This document shows positions 17,595 through 26,331 of a stretch of 64,000 bases of DNA, piece by piece (the stretch's first letter is position 1; every line of letters begins with the position of its first letter). Below the pieces are notes generated by a model. The model saw only the letters and a program-made list of their open reading frames with translations, searched no databases and was not told the origin of the DNA. The translations under genes were made by a program, and so were the position numbers. This DNA comes from Flavobacterium araucananum (GTDB taxonomy: Bacteria; Bacteroidota; Bacteroidia; Flavobacteriales; Flavobacteriaceae): NCBI RefSeq assembly GCF_002222055.1, contig NZ_MUGS01000005.1, positions 187,319 to 251,318 on the forward strand, in the 5' to 3' direction.

Positions 17595-18571
17595 TAAAGA
17601 TAGAACGTTATTTCAGTTATCCTGATCTAAAGAGACAGACACCCAATCATTCTATGAAATGGGGCGACTTTACATTTACAGAAGATGCTGTTGAAGAATG
17701 TGATTATTTGGTAATTTTAGAATACCCCAAAAAGGATTTTTCGATACAAGTAAATAAAAACAATATCATACATATTTGTTTAGAGCCTGCTAATGAGGTT
17801 TCTAAATACAGGCAATATGCCAATAAAAATGTAAAGTTGATTTTTAATCAATTAGACATTAAAAAAAATAATATTCTTTCTCATGGCGCATTACCCTGGC
17901 ATATCGACAAAGATTTTGATTTTCTGCAGGATTTAAAAGTAGAAAGCCTGCAAAAAGAAAATAAGATTGTTTGGGTAACCAGTAATCAAAGAACATCAAA
18001 GGGACATAATAAAAGAATGGATTTTTTAGACAGGATTAAACCCTTACCTTTTGTTCATCTTTACGGAAGAGGGATCAATCCTATTGATGATAAATGGGAG
18101 GTCTTAAATACAGCTAAATATGCCATCGCTTACGAAAATTTTCAAAGTGATTACAATTGGACAGAAAAAATTACAGATTGTTTATTAAGCTATACGATGC
18201 CATTGTATTTTGGCTGCAACAGAATTGAAGAGTTTTTTCCTAAAGGTTCTTTTATTCAGATCGATCCTAATGATAAACATATTGATTTATTTTTAAAAGA
18301 AATTGTAAACTCGAATAAATGGGAAGAAAATCTGGATGCAATATCAAAAGCCAGAGATTTGATTTTAAATGAATACCAGTTATTTCCTTTCCTGGTAAAT
18401 CAGATTAAGACTTTAGGATTAGAAAAATCAGATGCTGTAAATACACCAAAAGAGCTGGTTCATTTTAAAGGAGGCAATGCCTATTTTGACAATTATCCCA
18501 TTATTATTACGATAGAAAAGGAGATTTTCAAATTGAAAAGAAAAATAGAAACGTATATTCCAAAATTTTAA
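17588..18571 (+). CDS. GT10-family fucosyltransferase-like glycosyltransferase
   Basis: 327 residues. The C-terminal region AIAYENFQSDYNWTEKITDCLL plus MPLYFGCNRIEEFF is the GT10 donor-binding motif, and KRQTPNHSMKWGDF near the N-terminus parallels the GT10 protein at 4158. The two look like diverged relatives doing different linkages. YEN replaces the more usual IEN in the donor motif. Donor GDP-fucose is inferred; GT10 also includes related deoxysugar transferases. Confidence 0.8.
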   Translation: MVIKIERYFSYPDLKRQTPNHSMKWGDFTFTEDAVEECDYLVILEYPKKDFSIQVNKNNIIHICLEPANEVSKYRQYANKNVKLIFNQLDIKKNNILSHGALPWHIDKDFDFLQDLKVESLQKENKIVWVTSNQRTSKGHNKRMDFLDRIKPLPFVHLYGRGINPIDDKWEVLNTAKYAIAYENFQSDYNWTEKITDCLLSYTMPLYFGCNRIEEFFPKGSFIQIDPNDKHIDLFLKEIVNSNKWEENLDAISKARDLILNEYQLFPFLVNQIKTLGLEKSDAVNTPKELVHFKGGNAYFDNYPIIITIEKEIFKLKRKIETYIPKF

Positions 18572-18610
18572 TCATACCCGCCATAACGAAACAATAGCCA
18601 TCGTTTAAAC

Positions 18611-19519
18611 ATGCTTACAGTTAGTAATTACCATTATATCCGATTAGATTTTAAAACTAAATATCCCAGTATATTTGGACTAACTCCTAATGAATTTAAG
18701 CAGCAATTAATTTTGCTTAAAAATCAGGGTCATTTTGTTCATCCAAATGATTTAGTTTCCAATCTAAATACAATATTACAATCAAAAGAAAATAATTTGC
18801 TTATTACGTTTGATGATGGATTAAAAGAGCAGTTCGATCTGGCTTTACCTGTTTTAGACGAACTGAACATTCCGGCTGTTTTTTTTGTTAATTCAATTAA
18901 TCGTGAAGAAAAAAAAGTAAGCACCGTTCATAAAATTCATTTGTTAAGATCAATTATTTCGTCTTCAGAATTTTTGGAAAAATTTATTGATCTGCCATTT
19001 TCCCCATTAGAGGAAAAAAAGGCACAGGAAATTTACAGATATGATGATGAAAAAAGTGCAGCCCTAAAATATATATTAAATTTCAAATTAGATTTTAAAC
19101 AGCAAGAGCAAATAGTAAACAAGTTGTTTGATCTTCATTTTGACCAAAATACTGTTCTGGATTCTCTTTATATGACCAAACAAAATTTGATAGAACTTGC
19201 CAGTAAAGGTTATTTGGGTAGTCATACACATAGCCATTATCCGTTAGGATTGTTAGAGACTGAGACTATTAAAACCGAACTTGAAAAAACAAAAACGTAT
19301 CTAGATCAATTAACAAACTCAGCTGTAAATATAATTTCCTATCCGTACGGAACTCCGGAAGTTTGTACAGATTTGGTAGCAGATTTGGCAAAAAAGACCG
19401 GATATAAAATAGGATTTACAACCACAAGAGGAATTAATACTTTAGATGAAAATCCGTTGTTATTAAACAGATTTGATTGTAACGATTTAATTGGAGGAAA
19501 AAATTATAATAAAATATGA
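18611..19519 (+). CDS. Polysaccharide deacetylase (NodB-type, CE4)
   Basis: 302 residues with ITFDDGLKEQFDLALPVL and GSHTHSHYPLGLL, giving the Asp-Asp and His-x-x-x-His metal site, and SYPYGTPEVCTDLV as the later motif. No signal peptide. It is a second deacetylase placed directly after the second GT10 gene; its last four bases overlap the next gene (ATGA). It may free an amino group that the following GNAT protein re-acylates. Confidence 0.83.
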   Translation: MLTVSNYHYIRLDFKTKYPSIFGLTPNEFKQQLILLKNQGHFVHPNDLVSNLNTILQSKENNLLITFDDGLKEQFDLALPVLDELNIPAVFFVNSINREEKKVSTVHKIHLLRSIISSSEFLEKFIDLPFSPLEEKKAQEIYRYDDEKSAALKYILNFKLDFKQQEQIVNKLFDLHFDQNTVLDSLYMTKQNLIELASKGYLGSHTHSHYPLGLLETETIKTELEKTKTYLDQLTNSAVNIISYPYGTPEVCTDLVADLAKKTGYKIGFTTTRGINTLDENPLLLNRFDCNDLIGGKNYNKI

Positions 19520-20352
19520 TCACCAGAGAAGCAACCGTAGAAGATTGGGAAATTTTACACTCTTTTTTCAAAATAATTTATAGAGAAAACCATCCGTTAC
19601 ACCACAAGGAATTTTGGGAATGGCAATTTGGAAATAAAGAATTTGGACGTTCTTTTATTTGTCTAAACGAGCAAGGAGCAGTCGTTGGGCACGTTGGAGC
19701 CAATTTTGGAGGAGAACTCGCCTGGATAATCAATGTATACCTTAATGAAGAATGCAGAGGAAAAGGTATTTTAGGAAAGCTATATGAATTGGCTCGAAAT
19801 TATTATCCTCTGGCAGCAACAGCTGCAAATGAGGCCGGATTAGGATTGTATAAAAATATGCGCTGGGTAAGATATTATGATTTAGTTCGCTATGTAAAAA
19901 TAAATCCTAATCTTATGGAAACCAGTTTCGAGACAGTTTGTAAAAAAGTTGCGGTAGAGGTAGATCATTTAATAAAAAAAGATACACATTATTTTCAACA
20001 ACCCTCTATAAAAGGAATAGTTTTAGAAGACGGATCCAGAGCAGTAAGTCAGGAAAATGTTGGCGGACTGAGAATTACAGATATCGAAAATCTGGAAAAT
20101 CTGGAAAAACAAGCTTGGCAATTAGGCTATTTATGGATAGATTATATTACATCCTGGAATGATTTGAAAACAAAAGATTTAGAGAAAAACAACTGGACAT
20201 TAGATTACAAAAACATCGTGCCCTGGAGATTAAATCCTGTCGAAGAAAAGTATTTTTGCGATATAACATTTCTTTCAGAAAAACCTCTGGATAATGAGTT
20301 TGTAGTGCACAGATCTTACTCGGATCATGGAAGAATAGGAAGCTTAAAATAA
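19516..20352 (+). CDS. GNAT-family N-acetyltransferase
   Basis: 278 residues. Residues 1-135 form a GNAT domain: WIINVYLNEECRGKGILGKL holds the RGKG acyl-CoA pyrophosphate-binding turn, and AANEAGLGLYKNMRWVRYYD closes the domain. The C-terminal half resembles a second, degenerate acyltransferase repeat. Coupled by ATGA to the upstream deacetylase, it probably N-acylates an amino sugar of the glycan. Confidence 0.75.
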   Translation: MITREATVEDWEILHSFFKIIYRENHPLHHKEFWEWQFGNKEFGRSFICLNEQGAVVGHVGANFGGELAWIINVYLNEECRGKGILGKLYELARNYYPLAATAANEAGLGLYKNMRWVRYYDLVRYVKINPNLMETSFETVCKKVAVEVDHLIKKDTHYFQQPSIKGIVLEDGSRAVSQENVGGLRITDIENLENLEKQAWQLGYLWIDYITSWNDLKTKDLEKNNWTLDYKNIVPWRLNPVEEKYFCDITFLSEKPLDNEFVVHRSYSDHGRIGSLK

Positions 20353-20357
20353 AATTG

Positions 20358-21746
20358 ATGAAAAATTTAGGTGTTGTAATTACTGATGGAGTTGGGTTTC
20401 GCAATTTTATATTAAGCGATTTTATTTATGAAGCCAAAGCTAATTTTAATGAAGTAATCATTTTTTCATGTTTGCCCAAAAAAGTTTACGATAATTTTGA
20501 TCTAAACTGTAAAATTATAGAGTTAGAAGTTTTTGAAGAATCATTTTATACTTGGTTTTTTAGAAAAGCCAAAGAAGTTACCCATTTGCAATTGCATGCA
20601 AAAGGCAATTTTGGTATTGCTGATAATTTAAAAATTACCCAATCAAAAGCTAAAAATCCAAGAGGTTATGCGACTCGGTTTATTCATCAATATTCAAAAT
20701 TAGTCCATTCTGAAAATTGGATTCTTAAATACAATAAATGGCAGCAAAAAACCTTTCGATCTAATGCAATAACAAAGCAATACGGGCAAATATTAAAAGA
20801 AAATAATATTTCGGTATTGTTCTTTACACATCAGCGGCCACCCTTTATTGCGCCGCTTATATATGCTGCCGAAAAATTAAAAATAAAAACTTCTGCTTTT
20901 ATTTTTAGCTGGGATAACCTGGCTTCAAAAGGAAGAATGGCGGGTAATTTTGACTTTTATTTTGTTTGGAGTAATTTGATGAAACAAGAATTGTTAACTT
21001 TTTATCGATCTGTAAAAGAAAATCAAATAGCGGTTGTGGGAACACCACAATTCGAACCGTATGTTTTAAATAAATATGGTTATGATAAAGCCGGCTTTCA
21101 AAATAAGTTTAAATTAAATCCGGATAAGCCAACTATTTTTTTTACCTGCAACGATGCCAGCAGTGAGAATGACCCAATTTACTTAGAAATTTTAGCTGAA
21201 TTTATAGCTCAAAAAAAATTGGCAAAAGAGGTGAATCTTATCGTGAGAACATCTCCGGCAGAAGAACCAACCCGATTTGAAAAACATATTAAAAAATATC
21301 CTTTTATAATATGGAATTTTCCGGATTGGAATATTAGTCGCGAAGGACATCAGGAAGCATGGACACAAAGAGTGCCATCTGTAGCAGATCTTAATGATTT
21401 AAAATCGTTATTACAATATTGCGACTTATCTATTAATGTTTTGTCAACCATAACATTAGATGCTTTTCTTTTTGATAAACCGGTGATAAATCCTGTTTTT
21501 GGGAATGAAACAAATGGATGGTTTGATGATCAAAAGTTTTTAAAATATGAACATTTATCTAAATTAGTAGATTCAAATTCAACAGATATTGTCAAAAATG
21601 AAGAAGAATATCTGGAAGGAATCAATAAAATTTTAAATAATGTTGACGTTAAAAAAGCAGAAAGAGCCAAATTTATTGAACTCCAAATTGGAGGATCATT
21701 GCAAGATACAAGTAAAAGAATTGCTGAAATTTTATCGCATTTATAA
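20358..21746 (+). CDS. Uncharacterised surface-carbohydrate glycosyltransferase (GT-B-like)
   Basis: 462 residues from the ATG at 20358 (a TTG three bases earlier is less likely). The layout suggests two Rossmann-like halves: an N-terminal domain beginning NLGVVITDGVGFRNFIL, the central FSWDNLASKGRMAG and FVWSNLMKQELL, then a C-terminal donor half with FFTCND and INVLSTITLDAFLFDKPV. This resembles CDP-glycerol/UDP-sugar transferase folds, but no named family is certain. It is a candidate for the unassigned sialyltransferase activity of the locus. Confidence 0.6.
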   Translation: MKNLGVVITDGVGFRNFILSDFIYEAKANFNEVIIFSCLPKKVYDNFDLNCKIIELEVFEESFYTWFFRKAKEVTHLQLHAKGNFGIADNLKITQSKAKNPRGYATRFIHQYSKLVHSENWILKYNKWQQKTFRSNAITKQYGQILKENNISVLFFTHQRPPFIAPLIYAAEKLKIKTSAFIFSWDNLASKGRMAGNFDFYFVWSNLMKQELLTFYRSVKENQIAVVGTPQFEPYVLNKYGYDKAGFQNKFKLNPDKPTIFFTCNDASSENDPIYLEILAEFIAQKKLAKEVNLIVRTSPAEEPTRFEKHIKKYPFIIWNFPDWNISREGHQEAWTQRVPSVADLNDLKSLLQYCDLSINVLSTITLDAFLFDKPVINPVFGNETNGWFDDQKFLKYEHLSKLVDSNSTDIVKNEEEYLEGINKILNNVDVKKAERAKFIELQIGGSLQDTSKRIAEILSHL

Positions 21747-22834
21747 TGGTAAAAAAAAAGATAGCAATTTTATGCAATTACCAATTACTTCCGGAACGTG
21801 TAGGAGGTATGGATTATTTTTTCTGGGATTTTGATAAAAAATGTAAAGAAAATAATATTGAGACAGATTGGTTTTTTCCAAATCAATCAAATCATGGTCA
21901 TTATTCGCATTTAACTATTTATAGCAATACAAAAGAAAGTATAGAAAACAGTTTTCTTTCTTTCTACAAAGAAAACAAACCGGAATACACGCATATAATT
22001 ACTCATTTTGTAGAATTATGTACTTCTTTTTTTTATAGTATAAAACAAGTTTCAAATGCTCAAATAATTGCTGTAGATCATAATCCAAGACCTTTGAATG
22101 GATATTCGTTCAAAAAAAAAATAAATAAAAGACTTAAAGGAGTATTATTCTCGAAATACATTGATGTTTTTGTTGGAGTTTCAAATTATACGGTAAATGA
22201 AATTTTAAAGGATTTCGGGTCTCACTTAAAATCTAAAACTTTAACTATTTACAACGGCGTAATTCTGGATAGTATTTTGGCTAGAGAAAATAGAAATAAT
22301 GTAAAACCTGTTTTTTTAGTCGCTTCTCATCTTAGAGAATCCAAAGGAATTCAGGATTTAATTGAAGCAGTAAATCTTCTTCCTGTTGCCATCAAAAATC
22401 AAATTCAAATTGCAATCTATGGTGACGGACCCTATAAAGAACAGCTAGTGCAAAAAATCGAAAAACACCAATTACAAAACTGTTTTGCTTTTATGGGAAG
22501 TAAACCAAATCTGAATGAAATTTTTTCGCAATATGATTATATGTTGCAGCCCACGCATATGGAATGTTTTAGTTTGTCAATTTTAGAAAGTCTTGCCGCA
22601 AATGTTCCAGTAATTACGACCAATGTTGGGGGTAATACCGAAGCCATAACTTCAGGAAAGAATGGATATATTTTTGATGCAAAAAATGTAAAAGCGCTGG
22701 CAAAAATTCTTGAAGATGTTTATTTGGGAAACAAAAAGATATCAGTTAATACAAGAGAATTAATAGCTAATTCCTTTTCTTTGCCAAAAATGGTAGAAAA
22801 TCATTTTGAACTACTCCAAAACAAAATGTATTAA
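21746..22834 (+). CDS. GT4-family glycosyltransferase
   Basis: 362 residues, GT-B fold. The C-terminal donor-binding domain has VASHLRESKGIQDLIEA, IYGDGPYKEQL and the EX7E motif ECFSLSILE followed by NVGGNTEAI. A retaining transferase using a nucleotide sugar is expected. Shares one base with the preceding gene and lies 23 bases before the MBOAT gene. Confidence 0.88.
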   Translation: MVKKKIAILCNYQLLPERVGGMDYFFWDFDKKCKENNIETDWFFPNQSNHGHYSHLTIYSNTKESIENSFLSFYKENKPEYTHIITHFVELCTSFFYSIKQVSNAQIIAVDHNPRPLNGYSFKKKINKRLKGVLFSKYIDVFVGVSNYTVNEILKDFGSHLKSKTLTIYNGVILDSILARENRNNVKPVFLVASHLRESKGIQDLIEAVNLLPVAIKNQIQIAIYGDGPYKEQLVQKIEKHQLQNCFAFMGSKPNLNEIFSQYDYMLQPTHMECFSLSILESLAANVPVITTNVGGNTEAITSGKNGYIFDAKNVKALAKILEDVYLGNKKISVNTRELIANSFSLPKMVENHFELLQNKMY

Positions 22835-22857
22835 ATTTTAAATTACTGCAATAAAAT

Positions 22858-24291
22858 ATGTTTTTTAATTCGTTAGCATTCGCTATTTTTTTACCAGTCG
22901 TTTTTTTTCTGTATTGGTTTGTATTTAATAAAACAAAAAGTACTCAGAATGCTTTATTAATTGTTGCAAGCTATTATTTTTACTCTTGTTGGGATTGGCG
23001 ATTTTTATTTTTATTGGTTTTTTCTACTTTTTTAGATTATTACACCGGAATTCAAATTGAAAAAGGAAAATCAGAGCGAAGCCGTAAATTTTGGTTCTGG
23101 CTCAGTATTTTAGTTAATTTAGGATTTTTGGGTGTTTTTAAATACTACAATTTTTTCGCCGCATCTTTTTCAGAATTATTAAATACAGTTGGCGTTAAGG
23201 CAAGTCCTTTATTATTAAATGTAATTCTTCCTGTCGGAATTTCATTCTACACTTTTCATGGGTTATCATACGTTATCGATATTTATTACAAACGAATAAA
23301 AGCAGAACATAACTTTGTAGATTATTCCTTATTTGTAAGTTATTTTCCGCTTTTGGTTGCCGGACCAATAGAACGAGCGACACATTTATTGCCTCAGGTA
23401 AAAGTAAAAAGAGAATTTAATTTTGAAATTGCCAAAGAAGGAATTTATCAGATAATTTGGGGATTGGTCAAAAAAATAGTCATCGCAGATACTTGTGCAA
23501 CTTATGCCAACGCTATTTTTGATAATTATCCTTCAATGAATTCATTTTCCCTTATTTTAGGAGCAATATATTTTGCTTTTCAAATTTATGGTGACTTTTC
23601 CGGATATTCAGATATTGCTTTGGGAGTTTCAAAACTGTTTGGGCTGGATTTATTGCGAAACTTTAATTACCCTTATTTTTCGAGAGACATTGCTGAGTTT
23701 TGGCGTCGTTGGCACATATCGCTTTCATCGTGGTTTCGAGATTACTTATACATTCCGTTAGGCGGAAGCAAAGGCGGAATCTGGATGAAAATCAGAAACA
23801 CCTTTATCATTTTTGTAGTAAGTGGCTTTTGGCATGGAGCCAATTGGACCTATTTAGCATGGGGATTTATAAATGCGGTTTATTTTCTACCGTTACTTTT
23901 ATCAAATAGCAACCGAAATAATATGGATGCTATTCATCTCAAATTTAATTTTGATTCTGTAAAAGTAATTTGGAGTATTTTCTATACTTTTTTGTTAACC
24001 TGTACAGCCTGGGTGTTTTTTAGAGCAAGAACGATTTCAGATGCGGTTTTGTATTTAAAACGAATTATTACCAATAGGGATTTTAGCTTTCAATACCTCG
24101 ATAATGAACGCTACAGTTATGAATTGTTAATCATGATTGCTGTTTTTGTTTTGATAGAATGGAACAATCGTACCAGAGTAGAGCCTCTGTCAGGAAAAAG
24201 AACAGTACTTAAAATCGCTTTGGCAATAGCAGCAATTATGGCATTTGGAACTTTTTCTGACTATAAAGAATTTATATATTTTCAATTTTAA
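22858..24291 (+). CDS. MBOAT-family membrane O-acyltransferase (AlgI/DltB-like)
   Basis: 477 residues with about ten or more membrane segments. The family core is visible: LPVGISFYTFHGLSYVID, AGPIER, GDFSGYSDIA, EFWRRWHISLSSWFRDYLYIPLGG, and SGFWHGANWTYLAWG with the invariant His. MBOAT proteins of this branch move acetyl groups across the membrane for periplasmic O-acetylation. The next gene encodes an SGNH-like partner overlapping by one base, mirroring AlgI-AlgJ/X and DltB-DltD pairs. Confidence 0.92.
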   Translation: MFFNSLAFAIFLPVVFFLYWFVFNKTKSTQNALLIVASYYFYSCWDWRFLFLLVFSTFLDYYTGIQIEKGKSERSRKFWFWLSILVNLGFLGVFKYYNFFAASFSELLNTVGVKASPLLLNVILPVGISFYTFHGLSYVIDIYYKRIKAEHNFVDYSLFVSYFPLLVAGPIERATHLLPQVKVKREFNFEIAKEGIYQIIWGLVKKIVIADTCATYANAIFDNYPSMNSFSLILGAIYFAFQIYGDFSGYSDIALGVSKLFGLDLLRNFNYPYFSRDIAEFWRRWHISLSSWFRDYLYIPLGGSKGGIWMKIRNTFIIFVVSGFWHGANWTYLAWGFINAVYFLPLLLSNSNRNNMDAIHLKFNFDSVKVIWSIFYTFLLTCTAWVFFRARTISDAVLYLKRIITNRDFSFQYLDNERYSYELLIMIAVFVLIEWNNRTRVEPLSGKRTVLKIALAIAAIMAFGTFSDYKEFIYFQF

Positions 24292-25172
24292 TGAAACGTT
24301 TTTTAATTTATACCACCAAAATTTTACTAATAACAATCCTCATAGCAGTTGCATTAGACGGATTGTATACGGCAATTTTTATGCAATCTAAAAACCGTGG
24401 AAAGATAGAAACGGTTGTGAATTCTAAAGCAAAAAAATACGATGTTGTAATCTTAGGTTCATCAAGAGCAAATAATCATTTTGTTGCACAAATGTTCGAA
24501 GACAAAGGATTAAAAACTTTTAATTATGGGATGAGCGGCGGACATTTATTCGAGGCATCGTTACTGTTGAAATTAATGATCGAAAGAAAATATGTTATAA
24601 AAAATGTTATTCTGGAAGCAGATCTAAATCTTTCTACAGATCATGAATCAGAAGGTGTTGGAGCAAAGTTTTTGCCCTATATTCATCATTCAGAAGTTAT
24701 TAAAGATCATTTTTTGACTCAGGAAAATTTTAACGAATTGTATTATGTTCCTTTTTACAGATATATAAAATATGATGCTAAGATAGGTTTTAGGGAAATA
24801 TATAATATTGCAAAAGGAAAATCAACAAATGCATTAGACAATTTAGGTTATTATCCGTTAAAAAAACATAAAAACGGCAATATGAAAAACAATATTGTCA
24901 ATTTGAATCCTTTGTCACACAATAAATATTACGAAGAAATCAAAAATACGTGCAAGGCGAACAAGATCAATTTTATTGCAGTAATGACCCCAATGTGCGA
25001 AAATGTCGTAGGGATGAATTATTTTGATAAAGTAAAAAAAGGCTATCCTGAAATTCATAATTATGAAAATGTAGTAGTCGAAAACAAGTATTTTTCGTCT
25101 TGTGGACACATGACTGATACAGGAGCAAAAATGTTTACAACTAGAATTTTAAAAGATTTTTTCAATAAATAA
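24291..25172 (+). CDS. Membrane-anchored SGNH-like protein, likely acyltransfer partner of the MBOAT
   Basis: 293 residues: one N-terminal membrane helix (about residues 4-27), then an extracytoplasmic domain. VVILGSSRANNHF sits where the SGNH GDS-like nucleophile block is expected, and SCGHMTDTGAKMF near the C-terminus could supply the DxxH-type block, although the spacing is loose. Overlapping the MBOAT gene by one base, it probably transfers the acetyl group to the glycan. Catalytic assignment is inference. Confidence 0.65.
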   Translation: MKRFLIYTTKILLITILIAVALDGLYTAIFMQSKNRGKIETVVNSKAKKYDVVILGSSRANNHFVAQMFEDKGLKTFNYGMSGGHLFEASLLLKLMIERKYVIKNVILEADLNLSTDHESEGVGAKFLPYIHHSEVIKDHFLTQENFNELYYVPFYRYIKYDAKIGFREIYNIAKGKSTNALDNLGYYPLKKHKNGNMKNNIVNLNPLSHNKYYEEIKNTCKANKINFIAVMTPMCENVVGMNYFDKVKKGYPEIHNYENVVVENKYFSSCGHMTDTGAKMFTTRILKDFFNK

Positions 25173-25175
25173 ACG

Positions 25176-26327
25176 ATGAAAATAGCTTTTCTAACCCCAG
25201 AATATCCACATTCTAAAACCGGAAACTCCGGCGGTTTAGGGACTAGTATTAAAAATTTGGCAATTGGACTTTTACAAAAAGGAATTTCAGTTCGCGTTCT
25301 GGTTTATGGTCAGAAAGAAGATGAAATTTTTGATGATAACGGAATAATTATTCAGCAGATAAAGAATGTAAAACTGAAAGGTTTATCCTGGTTCTTAACC
25401 AGAAAAAAAATCGAAAAAGTTATTAATCAATTATATGCTGATAAAAAGATCGATTTAGTAGAGGCACCAGACTGGACAGGAATTACTTCTTTTATCCAAC
25501 CTGAAAAATGCCCTTTGATAATTCGATTACACGGTTCAGATACTTATTTTTGTCATTTAGATAATCGCCCAGTAAAGTGGATAAATAAATTTCATGAAAA
25601 ACGAGCTTTAAAAAAAGCAGACACTTTATTGTCAGTCAGTCAGTTTACGGCAGATACAACAAATGCCATTTTTGGACTGAACAAAAGATTTAGAGTGATT
25701 CAAAATCTTATTGATGTAAATTTATTTCAGCCTTCAAACGATATTTCATCAATAAATAAAAACATATTTTATTTTGGAAGTTTAATTAGAAAAAAGGGAC
25801 TTTTAGAGTTGCCTTTGATCTTTAATAAAGTTATAGAAACTAATCCTGACGCAAAACTAATTTTGGTAGGTAAAGATGTGCCTGATATTATTTCCGGTAA
25901 TTCTTCGACATATCAAATGATGCAAGAACTGTTCTCAGAAAGGGCCAAAGCAAATGTTTCGTATTTAGGAAGTGTTCCTTATCTTGAAATTAAAAAGAAA
26001 ATTGAACAAGCAACAGTTTGTGTGTTCCCTTCTTTTGCCGAAGCTTTTCCGGTTTCCTGGCTTGAAGCTATGGCTATGGAAAAAGCAATTGTGGCATCTA
26101 ATATTGGGTGGGCAAACGAAGTGATTATTAATGATGAAAGTGGTTTTTTAGTGCATCCAAAAGAGCATGATCTATTTGCAACAAGAGTTAGTCAACTTCT
26201 GGATCATTCAGGTCTGGCAAAAGAAACAGGAAAAAAAGCCAGAATTAGGGTGCAACAATTCTTTAGTGCAGATAAAATAACAAATGACAACATTAATTTT
26301 TATAAAGAAATAATAAATCCGGAATAG
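25176..26327 (+). CDS. GT4-family glycosyltransferase
   Basis: 383 residues with GT-B fold. The N-terminal PEYPHSKTGNSGGLGTSIKN is the glycine-rich acceptor-side loop of GT4. The donor domain has IFYFGSLIRKKGLLELP, LILVGKD and the EX7E motif EAFPVSWLE, then NIGWANEVI. Three bases separate it from the SGNH-like gene. Sugar specificity cannot be read from sequence. Confidence 0.9.
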   Translation: MKIAFLTPEYPHSKTGNSGGLGTSIKNLAIGLLQKGISVRVLVYGQKEDEIFDDNGIIIQQIKNVKLKGLSWFLTRKKIEKVINQLYADKKIDLVEAPDWTGITSFIQPEKCPLIIRLHGSDTYFCHLDNRPVKWINKFHEKRALKKADTLLSVSQFTADTTNAIFGLNKRFRVIQNLIDVNLFQPSNDISSINKNIFYFGSLIRKKGLLELPLIFNKVIETNPDAKLILVGKDVPDIISGNSSTYQMMQELFSERAKANVSYLGSVPYLEIKKKIEQATVCVFPSFAEAFPVSWLEAMAMEKAIVASNIGWANEVIINDESGFLVHPKEHDLFATRVSQLLDHSGLAKETGKKARIRVQQFFSADKITNDNINFYKEIINPE

Positions 26328-26331
26328 AGAA

